Below the pieces are notes generated by a model. It was not told the DNA's origin and ran no database searches. It worked only from the letters and a program-made list of their open reading frames with translations. Both the position numbers and the translations under genes were made by a program. DNA of 64,000 nucleotides from Dromaius novaehollandiae (lineage: Eukaryota; Chordata; Aves; Casuariiformes; Dromaiidae), in NCBI RefSeq assembly GCF_036370855.1, contig NC_088130.1, positions 61,790,941 to 61,854,940 on the forward strand. Direction: 5' to 3'. Shown here piece by piece: positions 24,101 through 36,100 of the stretch; the first letter of the stretch is position 1, and every line of letters begins with the position of its first letter.

Positions 24101-27100
24101 TGCAGCCGCTCCCACAAAACTCTCTTCCACGCTTCTCCCAAGAATCATGACACCCATCTGCAACTCACTGGGCAGCTCATCCTCTTCCAATGCATGCATC
24201 TGCTCAAGGTGCATGCTCTTGGGTCTCACTCCAACTTGGGTTATTTCCAGTGTGGCAGCACATGGGTGCTCCTGAATGAACGCTTGAGGACTTGTCACCC
24301 GCCTCTCCCAAGGAATCTGTGTTGTCACTAGTCACCAAGTCACAACCACCCCATTCAGCCACATGCCAGGGCCTCAAAAAGCATAGCCAGATGCTTGCTC
24401 AAACAAGACAGTTATGTGAGCTGCCTTGGGCTCTGTGCACTTATGTGCCCTGAAAACAAGACTCTTCAGAGGTCATAACACACTAAATCTCACCTGAAAC
24501 ACAGAAGGGTGTCAATGCAGGTATTAGAGTAGGTGTCAAATGTCTCTGAAAGGAAACTCTGCTTCCCGAGAACCATGTATTTGACACCTGAAACAAGCAG
24601 TACCCATAGCCTCATCTGACACCATAACGGTAAGGCAACAAGCATCAGGATAACAGTGGCAGGGCCCCAGCGTAGAGTGAAAGAACTGCCTGATTTTTGC
24701 CACACAAGGATGGACAATAAAACCTGGTCCCACTCTCACTTCCACCAATAACTCCAGAAATAATTCCAGTGAATGGACTTAAGCTGGTGAGAGAGCAGAA
24801 CCAGGCTTGGGGCTAGAAATTCTGGCTGTTGGTAGTTAAACTTCGACAGATCTCAGTAAGCATAAGATCAGGCACTTCTCTGGTACATTGTTTCATGTTA
24901 TCGAGGAAGGTCTTGTCCTCACGGCTGATTAACATAACCTGTGTGACCTCTGCTCAGATACTTGATGGACTTTGGCTTCAGTCCAGTTGTGAGACCTGTG
25001 TGAAAAGCAGGAAACCAACTGAAAAAGGAAAAAAAAAAAAAAAACCCAGATGTTCCATCTCAGCTGATCAGGGTAAGAATGTAAGCAGCTAAGAGGACAG
25101 GCTGGACCTTAACATTATCATGATCTTCCTTCCCTCTCTGGCTTCGAGATGTGAGCAATCAGATAGCTCCAGCAGATTCACTTTCCTCAGATTAAAGCTA
25201 CCACTTGAAGTGGAGAGACAATGAAGGTATTAACTGATGTGCAGACTTTTCTAAAGCACTCATCATAGCTCTCAATGGATAATCCACATGCTAATGTGAC
25301 AGTGAAGGAAAGTCTCCTCCTCATATCGTGGAAGTGGAGAAAGAGAGAGGGATCATGCTGTTAGTACAAGGTCACCATTCTGGCCTTTTATACAATTTGC
25401 CAGTTTAAAATCAATGCACAGTCTCTTTGGATAGTGCATACATATATTTTTTAATGAGAAAGAGGCATTATCGGAGGGTGATCCCTCCTACTGGTGTATG
25501 ATGGGATAGTGTCCTCTCTAAAGCTTCCTCTCTCTCCGTGAACTACAGAGGGAACCTAATTACTAGATTTAAACTACACACCTAAATCTGGATGTCAACA
25601 GATAACCAATGTGCTACAGAAGGATATTTATGTCACGAAGACTTGCTTGGTTCGGTGTAGAAGTCTCTTCTGTGGGAGTCCAGCACAGGGAAGCAATAGG
25701 TTTTGTCCTGTTGCATCAGGAAGGGACTTCTGATGTGCACTCATCTTTTTTTCTCACCACAATGTCTCTAAAATGGTCTGTGATCCCATGCAGAACTGTA
25801 CTCACTTATTAATTCAGAGGTCAGTTTTTTTATAATCACTGATCAAGCTGTCTAGCAGAAACAGACCACTTCATTTTTTTTCCCAGTTAAGGCATGGTGT
25901 TAATTTTTCACTCAAAGTGACTTGTGCTTTTGCTGGATGCTGAGAGGTGGGTACTGACTGTGCAAAAAGAAAGACTGAAACTAAAGGGATTCTGCAAAGG
26001 AAAGACTGGATGCACAGAAATGAAGGTATCAGTAGAGAGGATCACATGGACTCACCATCAGTCTTCACACTCCAGGTCATCTGGAAGCCATCGGTCATCA
26101 GATAGAAGTTCTTTAAATCTTCTGGCAATACGCAGGAGTTTTTCTGCAAATCGCAAGAGGGCCAAAGCATTATGAAGAAATGCAGGACATGCCTCAAATC
26201 CAATGAGCAACTGAACACAGAGACAAAAACATTTGCAACCAAACATTTTGCTGAATTCCAAGATGACTCGAATCAACCCAAATATCTCAACTTAAAACTC
26301 TGAGAGAAACTGCACATTTCTTGAGTCTGTGCTACTGTATTAACAAAGACAACTTGGGAAAATTTCACAATGAGCAGTCAATCATCACAAGGTTATTACA
26401 GGATTGTTCCCCAAATAAGACAACATAAGATCCTGTGAAATCCCACTCCCAGGTCACTGATATTAGGACCATCAGCTTTTTCATATATACGTACACAGCT
26501 TACAAGAGCAGAATTTTACTTTAAAGTGAAATCAGACTACTCCTACCTGTTCCACTACAGCATGTATAATAGCTGTACAAGGACTTTTTTTTTTCTGAAG
26601 GCTTTCAACTCCAAGTAGGTGAGAGCTCCACAGACTCAATAGTTGCACATACTCTAGCAGGTTTGATGTTCCACGTAACAGCACGTCTACAAACACACAC
26701 GCACACATGCACACAGCCAGTCTCACAAACCTGCTGGCCTGCCTTTGTCCCACCAAACTCTGGCACTTGGCTGGGGCTCCTAAGTCTGCTTCCTCCTGAG
26801 CCAAAAGTAAAAGAGGCAATTCCAGTGAGCTGTTGGGAGCTTCTAAGAACCAGGATCCTTTCTCTACACAGATCTTCATTGTGGAAGGCGTTTTCTTAAC
26901 TTAGCTTCTCTATCTAAGCAACAAATACTACAAGGGAAGAGTATAGGCTTAGTTCTCAGCGTAATGAGAAGCCCACAGAGCTATTTGCAATTGTGGACAC
27001 TGTTCCTTCTGATAGGACTAGGCCCTGACCAGTGACCGCCACTCTTGTTGATGCTCCAAGAACACAAAATGAAACAGTGCAGAAGCATGTCAAGTTTTAA

Positions 27101-30100
27101 GACAAGTAATACATATGACACACGTTATCTGTTTTGTTTGCAATTGTTTTAGTAAAAACGAGAGACTGAAAAAACCTGAAGTGAGTTTACATTTAAAGTA
27201 CTACTAACCTCAAGGCTCCAAAAGCATGGATCAGACTGAATATAAATGAATATAGTTTAATGATTAAGAGGTTTTAATAGATGAGCATGGAAATGCTAGT
27301 TGGAAAAGACTTCTGGAAGTTTCCAATCCAACCTCCTGCTTGAAGTAGGACTACTGCCAATGCACTAGATCAGGATGGCTGTGGCTTTTGTCTAGCTGAA
27401 TCTTGAAAGTTTCCAATGATGCAGGTCTCACAGCCTCTGTGTTGACCTGTCCCAGGGCTGTACCACCTTCCTTGTGAAAAAGTTCTCCTAATTACAGCCT
27501 GAACCTCTCAAGTTGCAACTTGTCACCATTTTCTCTACTCAATATCATGTGCTTTTAATTCTTCTCAGAAACAAAGAAACAAGCTCTTTGGGAGTCAAGC
27601 GTTGTAGATAAACTGTGAAGATAGACAATGTCTTCTTTAAAACATAGATCTGAGATTTGTATATTGTCACAGGACTTTGGGAGTAGGACTTGTGCAGGGA
27701 AAGTGAACAGGTAATGAGATCTGCAACACAACACACCTGATGATTCAAGTATTTTTGTGACAGGACTTTCAACTTTTTGAAATCCTGTAGGAAATGGCCT
27801 GCTCTTTGCATAGTGAGTTTGACACCTCAAAGCAAGGAAACTCAGAATAACAAACTTTATGAGCATTAAAGGGTCAGCAGTGTTGTACAACAGTACACAG
27901 TGCTGTACAGTGTAAGCCCTGTAGAGGTTTATCTTGCCACAAATCAAGATGCTGTTCAGATGAGTATTCACAGTCTGGCCTCAGAGACTGGGGTGGATTT
28001 TGGAGCAGTTACTGAATCACTTTGGAGCAAGCAGAGAGGTGCCAGATGCTAACAGCTTTCTGATACTATCCGTCTGCTGGGGCTACTTCCCCATAGCTGC
28101 TAAAACATTTAACACTCAAATCCTTATAAAATAAAGGAAGAATCTGCTAATTAGTATCTAAGGCAGTGAAACAACCTTCAGGCACACACGATTCATGTAG
28201 CTCTACTTTATCTGAGCCATAAATTTATAAAATCTGGGGTATGGTGATCACAGTCTTCCCCATGTCTGCCACTTATGCACATCCCATTATCTGGCCTGAT
28301 TCTGTCTCTCAACACACCTATCCAGCAGGAGCTACCTTCAAGCCACACATCCAGCTGCAGTGCCGAACTGTGGTCATCAGTGACTCGCATGAGAAAGGAA
28401 GGGCTCTGGATTCCTCCTGTCCGCATCCCCTCCAAGGATCAGGGTGGCCATTCTGCCTATTAAAGCCCTATTTATGTTCATATTCATTGAGTTGTTATAG
28501 TGTCTGTTCCCTAAACTGTAGCATATACACAATGCAGGAGTCTCTAACCCACCCACAACCTTCACTCCCACGTGTTAAGTAATTTACTTCCTAGGCATAT
28601 CCATTTATGCCTACAGACTGCTACTGATGAGTTCCAGATATTAAGGGCTCTGCAGCTTGCTATATGGCAGTTTACTTTACTTGCCCCATCAGCAGCCTGG
28701 TCACCAGCACAGTGTTTTTCTAACTCAGCTTGAGAAAATCTCCAGAGGCAACAGGTATTAAAGCAGAGAATCTGATACTGTAGTAGCTTTGTTTTGAGAA
28801 GAATTTATTGTCATTTGATAAGGTCATGCTGATGGCCAAAGCTCTGGTGGTAAGTTTCAAAAGATTACTGAACCACGTGGACATATCTGAAGTTCTTCAA
28901 ATGCCTTTAACAAACACACCTTAATCTGTGGGTTCCTCTCAGTGCTAAATAATTTCATGCTGCACTTTCACCAGGTCTGCTTTCACGCTGTAGCTGCAAG
29001 TGTGGTGACTAGGTTTAGAACTATGAAGAAAGAAAAATATGACAGGCCTGCTACCAAAACTTACAAGAATACAAATGTTTACACAGCATTTCTAGTCCAT
29101 TTGCAAATGATCCAATTGTAACTAAACTACCCCAGCAACAAAAACATATAAGGGAACAGCTCTCTTGACTTCAGTGGGGTTCTTCCTGCAAGTGGGAAAA
29201 CCAAATCCATTGGGATGACTGGTCTCTGCACAAAAGGGTATGTGTGGATAGGCCTTCTGCACTGAATCCTCCTTTTCTGGAAGGAAAGATCAACATGTGC
29301 ACCTTTCTCCAAATGGCTGCCCTCTTCGCTTTAGCGTTATTTTAAGACCCTCCTAAGTACGACCCTTTCCAAATGATGGCGCAGAATACAAGGGGGGAAA
29401 ATGCTGTATCAGAGCAGATCTAGGGCCTACCCAAAACCCTAGAAGGCTTTACTAATATCCACCTCTCCCATGTGACCGAAAGGTCTGACTGATCTGTCAC
29501 GTTGTGCTCAGCCACAGGACCTTATGACTTCAAAATAGTGGTCTTCTGACAGCAGAGGTCAGAAAAACAAGACCATTATGTATCAAAAATAGCTTTACTT
29601 CAAGCAGCTGTACTCCCCCTGCTCATCTGGTAGTTTCCAGGGTTATGATCCCCAGCCCCATAAAATACAATATTCCTAATAACATGCCAGAAGTGGCTTA
29701 ACCACAGCCCTGGCAAGCAGCTTTTTATTTATTTATTTATTTTTAACCCCAGTCATCTGGTTATACTCATCAGCTCATAAAACACAATATCCCAGGTGCC
29801 CAACATGATGCGTGAGGTCTATTTCTTTCATTTATTGTCTATAGTGTTCCCAAATGGTCTCCCAAGAAAATACAGTCCATTGAGGATAGGGAATATTAGA
29901 AGCAGGGAAGCTTGCTGCCCAGACCTGATCAACATGGAATCCAGAGCTAAAACGCTGACATATGACAACTCACTTAAATCAATATTGAAACAACACCTCC
30001 CAAGCAAGTACCGGAAGGAACTGGACAGCAATCAAAGCAAACGACTCTAGAGAGACTTCTCTAAAAAGTGAGCTAATGCTGTCCACCTTCTGCGGAGAGG

Positions 30101-33100
30101 AGCAAGGGATTTATGTCGCATCCCAGGGCTTCCCGGTAGCAGAGCAAGTCAGCAGCCATCTTTCTCCCTCCTTAACTTCATGCAGTTTCACGACTGGTCT
30201 ACCTCAGCTGTCAGTGAATACATGAGACATTATTTTATGTAACATACTGAGAAATTCTAATCACACCTTTTATGAATCTGATCCAGGTGGGGCTCTTGGG
30301 AGCACACCTTGCCAGAATTTACTCCCCCCTTCCTCTTTACCAAAACACACAGGGCCAGCCTGGCTCCCAGCTGCAGAGGACAAGATTTGGCAAATTCTCT
30401 CGAGGATGGTGTTTTGCAGCCAATTTTTTATCAGAGTATTAGAGAACTCCACAGGAAAATACGATGTGAGAAACACTATGGGAGTCCCAGAACTCCTCCA
30501 GCCTTTACAACATTACGCACCTTGAAGAAATTTAACCTTTCCTCATGCACTGGTTCTGCTGGCTCCACTTGCCTGCCTCTCCCACACTCGGGGCCACAAA
30601 GCAGATGCAAGATGGGTAGGTCCCGTGCTCTGGGGATTGCAGGGTTGTCTAACGCTGAGGGACGACACACATGGAGAATGGGGAGAAGGGCTCTTGTGGA
30701 CGTGCGTGCCCGCACACATACTTTTCTGGGTAAAGGCTAGTCTGATTGACAGCTGTCAAGGGCGTACTAGTCTCATCACATCAGTTTCTGACACACTGAG
30801 CAAACCACACTTGCCACAGAAGGAATCACTGGTGACTGGACTTGAGCACAAGCTTTGTAAGTCAAAATGAGGCATGGTACAAAAATTGTGGAAGACTTCT
30901 AAAACAGCCAGGAACAGCCACCTCAGTCCCACTAGGATTTACATGCAGAAAGTGCTTCTAAATCATCTGGCAGCCTATGACAATTCACAGGAGGGAATCC
31001 GTAAACTGCTCGAGGGTTTTTTTTCCTGTGTTTATTACAGAACAATAAATCCTTGCAGACAAACTGCACAAGGAGAAACAACAAAATTCTCATGCACAGT
31101 TGGAGAACATCAAAGCTCCAGCAGCGTGATGGGCATGGATCATTCACAGACAGCCAGGAGCAGTTCAGACATTGTTAACAAGCCAGTTAGAAGAACGGGC
31201 AAGATGACCCCTATATGTTGCTTTGCTTGCTGAGGTGCTGCGCTCCCACCAGCAAAATGTACTTTTTTATTCCTGACAAGCAAAACAATGGTGTGAGTGA
31301 CTTATTTCTCTTCTGAATGAAAAAGAAGGCCCTGATTATTGCAGATATCAGAGTATCTCCTAGCAATATTTTAGTATCACGTCTCCTTTTACAAACTGCA
31401 CATGGAGGGTAGCAGTGTATGTGGCAACTTAACTTTAGCAGGAGAACTGGTTCGTAGCAGGATATATGGTTATTATCACTGGTGTCCCAGCCACATTCTA
31501 ACTGTCTCTACTCCCACTCCTATTGCTTGTCACCGCAGGAACACCAAGAAGGTAGAAATTTCTCTCTCTTCACTTCCATACTTTACTACATAAATACTTG
31601 GCAATCAATTATTTTAAACATTTTTGTGAGTGTGCTAATTTCCAATAAAATATTCAGGATTGTTTTTCGGTTTGATTTCACAAAGTATAAACCTGAGCAG
31701 CTCTTTCTGCCTGTCTGCCTCTACAGGAAGCCTTGGAAAAAATCTTTTCTGCCTTCCCGCTGCCTTACTGCACTGCATCCTGTCATAAAGCTCTTTTTCC
31801 TTGGCAGAGCTTCGGCTGACTGGTATTCAACAAGCTGATCTAAAATTGTAAAACTTCCACCACTGTATGCAGTTGAATACTAGCATAAACTTGGCACAAC
31901 CCAATTTAACAAATATAGCTTATTTTTGAGACAATAACAAGAAAAATAATGCTGGAAGTATGCATTACTTAGAACACCATTATAATCATTCATAATTAAA
32001 ACCAGGTTGATTTTCTTATAAGTGTTTCTGAATACCATAGATTTTTCTTTTGGTAGGAACACATCTCCTCTACAAAACTGAAACGGGAATAGAAAAAATG
32101 CGTCTAACAAAACTGTAGAGAAAATCTTAATCATAGAGCTTTTATTTGGCAAGTCTTAATCAAAAGAGCGAGGCTTTGGAAAAAAATGTGAGGAGTTTGA
32201 CCAATTTTCCCTACATCACACAAAAAGCCCTGTAAATACTTTCCTAGCCAAAGATACAGTGGGAGTTAAAAATATAGAGTGTGATGAGACTTTGTTAAAA
32301 TCTCAGCTATGGAGAAAATATGATTACATGTATAAGTGTTGCCACCTAGCGGCTATGAAAAAAAGTGATAAAAGTGAACACTGCATATGCATGTGCGTGT
32401 ATTTAGCACCAAGTAGGACAAGCCCGGGGAAAGCAGAAGTAGGAGTTCATACCTGAAGGGCCCTGTGAGGTGTTAGGTGCTTCACACCTAATCTTCACTG
32501 CATTATGTACTGCAATTGCATGGGCTAGTCACTGTGCTAAATATCAGATTTCATCCCCAGAACTCAAGATCTGCTACTTATTCTTATTTTCACATTTAAA
32601 AAAATAGTTAACTTTGAATTCAGGAAACGAGATTTCAGGTTTTGTCAATGCGACTGGAAACAAAGGCAAAGAGATAGACAGTGAAGTCCTTCACTATGAG
32701 CTCCAGCCCAACTGTATTTTCACCATTTACTGACACAGTTCATTCACTGGATGAGGGAATATGTTTTCTTTTGAGCAAAATGCTTTGACTAAAGCATTTC
32801 AAAGTTTGGTTCTAAAAAACAGCTCAATTTTGAAACAAAACAGATTTAATTAGGAGAATAAGACGTGCCTGAAAATGAGAACAAGAATATGTTCAGACTG
32901 AACTGACCTCTCCTCAAATGAGAAAGAATGAGTAAATGTCACTCTCCTGCTCCCAGACCTGAGCAGGCTCACAGTCAGTCTAGGTACCTGTCTCTTTCCA
33001 CCAGCTCTGTTAATCCACCACAGCTACAGGAAATCAAGAATCAGTCCACATGAACCTGAAAAACTGGACGTTTCTGGCTAACCACAATTACTGGCTACTG

Positions 33101-36100
33101 TACAAGTTTCAACATATAACCCATATCCTGACACGGATTGCATCACACATACTCTGACCTGGATTTATATCTTATTGATAAATATCACTAATTGGGATAG
33201 GGTGTTACCAGAACTGGTGCAAGACTTTTTTGTACTTTTTAGGAATAAGTCTGTAAATGGCAAGATGTCATCAAAGGGGCAATTTTTTTCATGGAGTGGT
33301 AACAAGCTCAGTCGCTGAGAGCACATGCATCCTGGCACAGTAAAGGTTGGAGCAGACAGAGGTCAATTCACTCAACTCCATCCCCTGCCACACTCCTCTC
33401 CAAAGACCGGTCAGCTACTACTGCCCCTTCCGTAACCAAACAGTGCCTAGAAAGCAGTCATCCCCCATCCTGTGCCCACATCCAGCTGCATGATGTGTAT
33501 GCATGTGCATTGGGTCATGGGATTGATAAATATGTGTATGTTCGGAGAGGTGACCAAAAATGCCATCTCTGTCTCCCACAGTCACACAACAGTGTTCAGG
33601 AACCCTCTGGTCAGTTGGTCTAACGCACTGAGGTCTGCTCGTGGGGAACTGAGGTAGCACATGGCCTTTGCAGGCTTCTGGAACAGCCAGTAGGACGTGC
33701 TTGGGCAAAAGATTGGGGCTGCCGGCCAAAGTGGAGCTGGAAAGAGGGGCTCTCAGAAATGGAAGTGAATAACTGAGGCTGAAAGGAAAATGGATAACTG
33801 GAAAGAACTGGTTGGCTCAGGGGTATTTTCCAGCTTGACGTTTTTACCTATAATAGCTATAAATAATAAAGAGCTGCTTCATTCTGTCTCAAAAGGAGCT
33901 GGAAAATGGTTTTGTAGCTGAGTCAGTTCTGTTCTCCCCTGAGTCACCACTGTTGCTGTCTATAACACCAATGCGATTCCATCTTAGAGTTCTCATTTTA
34001 AATATACCCTCATTGATGAGGTTTCCCTAACAGATCAAACACACGTGATATTCTAGAAACCAGAGTAATACCTGAAAAACAAAGGCTGTTCAAGATCCAG
34101 TGTGCATCTGGTAACAGGCTGTCTTAAAAGCAAAGGTGAACATTTAACATTCTCCATGGGCTACAGCAGTCAGACCAACCCCACTGCAGAACTATCATGA
34201 AAACACTCACTTGCTCCCATGAAATGATAGTGTGGCGTTCAGCTGGCTCCTTTTCCACAAACGTCACCTCAGCAACTCCTGGAGAAGTCTCTAAAAGGAA
34301 AAGAAAAGAGTGTCTGCAGCTGGCATGGGTGACATCAAACACTGAGCCAGACGATTTTGCAAGTTAAACCTGACTGACAGCTGGGGGAAAGGCATTAATG
34401 ACTGCGAGAACTATGCTGGTGACCGAGCAGCGGCTCTCTTTTGTCTGTAATTGTACTCAGCATGTCTTCGTATGAGGACGCTTAGTGCTGCACAAGACTG
34501 ATATCCTCTGATCGTTTTTATATATACATATAGACACATACTACACACACATTTTGTATTTAAGGTCTGATCTTTTGCAGAGGCTTCATGAAAAAAAAAT
34601 CATCTCTGGATTCCTGAACAAACTCTAAAAGTCAGATGAATCTTTCTTTGTAAGCGTGCTCTGTGGTTTCAGTTGGGCAAGATATTTTTAGCTTGACACA
34701 AGATGCTATGCAGCGTTGCTGTGAAATGCTAACATCTGTATTCCAACAAAGATGGGCACATTTCAGGGCTGGATTCAGTGAGTCTGAACAGATGTAGCAT
34801 CTGATCCTGCAGAATGGACCAGCATGAGCAAACATCCATTCCCTAGAATCCCAGCTGGGCACATGCAGATCTGTTAAGAGCACTGAGCTCATCATTTATA
34901 AAAGGGATCTGAATATTTTATGGGAAAGAATGGAATATAAACACAAGATACTAATCTACATAGTGCTATCCTTGCAGGTGTGTGATGGCAGAATAGTCTC
35001 CCTCACACTTATTATTTTATAATGTTTTACTTCATCTACAGCCAACTGAAATGGTTCCCACTGACTTCATTCACTTTGGATCAGGTCCAGAAAGACTACT
35101 TACTTGTTGAGGGAATTGCAAACCCAGCACACAAGGCTGTATAGCAGAAATGATCACTATGCAGGGCTTTAAAGACCAGCTCTGCTGTGAAAGTATGGGC
35201 TCCCAAAGCAGTCACACATACTATAATTGCTTTCTGATAAAGCATACACAGTGCACTAGACAGGAAAGGCAGGCACCAGAGAGCTTTGGTTCGTTTTTTT
35301 TATCTCCAGCTCTAGGCTTCTAATTCTAGCAGCAGTGCTGCCCTTGTCGGTTCTGCTGGTGGAAAAGCAGCAGCCAGCGCAAGGAAGTCTGAACTTTGCT
35401 TTAATTGGAAGCATTGCTTGTTACATTGCTAGATAATTTAAAGGACAAAATACATCACCAGAAAATCAAACTCAAAGTTAAAGACAGAAAAGCAAAATCA
35501 TAGTAGGGCACCTAGGTAATCTTTCTGGCCAATACAGGTCTCCAACCTATAAAAGACTTTCTGATGTTTTGCCAGCCTTCACTTCAAATAGCTGGGTGCA
35601 AGGCAGGGTGATCTGTCTCTTGCTCAAATGCAAGTCTTCTGTATGGAGACAGTATTCTGCCTTTAAAGGAGTGTGTGCAATCAATGATCTAACTGATCTT
35701 TTCCATCTGAGCTATGCAAGTCTTATAACAGGTTCAGAGTTTATAACAACAGAGTAATTGTTATTTCTGTGATCAAACAAAACAGCAGGGATGTTCAATT
35801 CATCACGCGCAAAGGCTCGGTTGGGATGGTGGAAGATTTAATACTGTATCAGTCACAGGAAGATGTCCAGGGATGAGCGAACCCACCTTCTTGAGAGATC
35901 TACCAAATCAAAGATCAAAAAACCAGAAATTTCATCTTAAAAGCCTGAATGTTATATTAAAAATATCCTATGGGTAAACTGAAGACCACGCTTAACGGAT
36001 GCGTGCAAGTAGGGATGGGAGCTCCATTAAACATGAAGGAGGAAAAGAAGGACAAACGGCATGGCACGCATGGCATGGTAGCTTTTAGAATTCAGATGGA

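Larger units (their letters stand above)
26144..34210 (-). other. TPGS2: TPGS2 intron 2
   Basis: About 8.1 kb. It holds a CR1 LINE fragment at 27293-27590, a (TTTA)n tract at 29724-29745 and a CA-rich stretch at 26693-26719. The 143-codon frame at 30309-30740 has no recognisable domain. No other gene was found. Confidence 0.8.

Noticed and set aside
30309-30740. 143-codon open frame in TPGS2 intron 2
   Set aside because: No homology recognised. Its length partly reflects locally higher GC content. No poly(A) signal or promoter.
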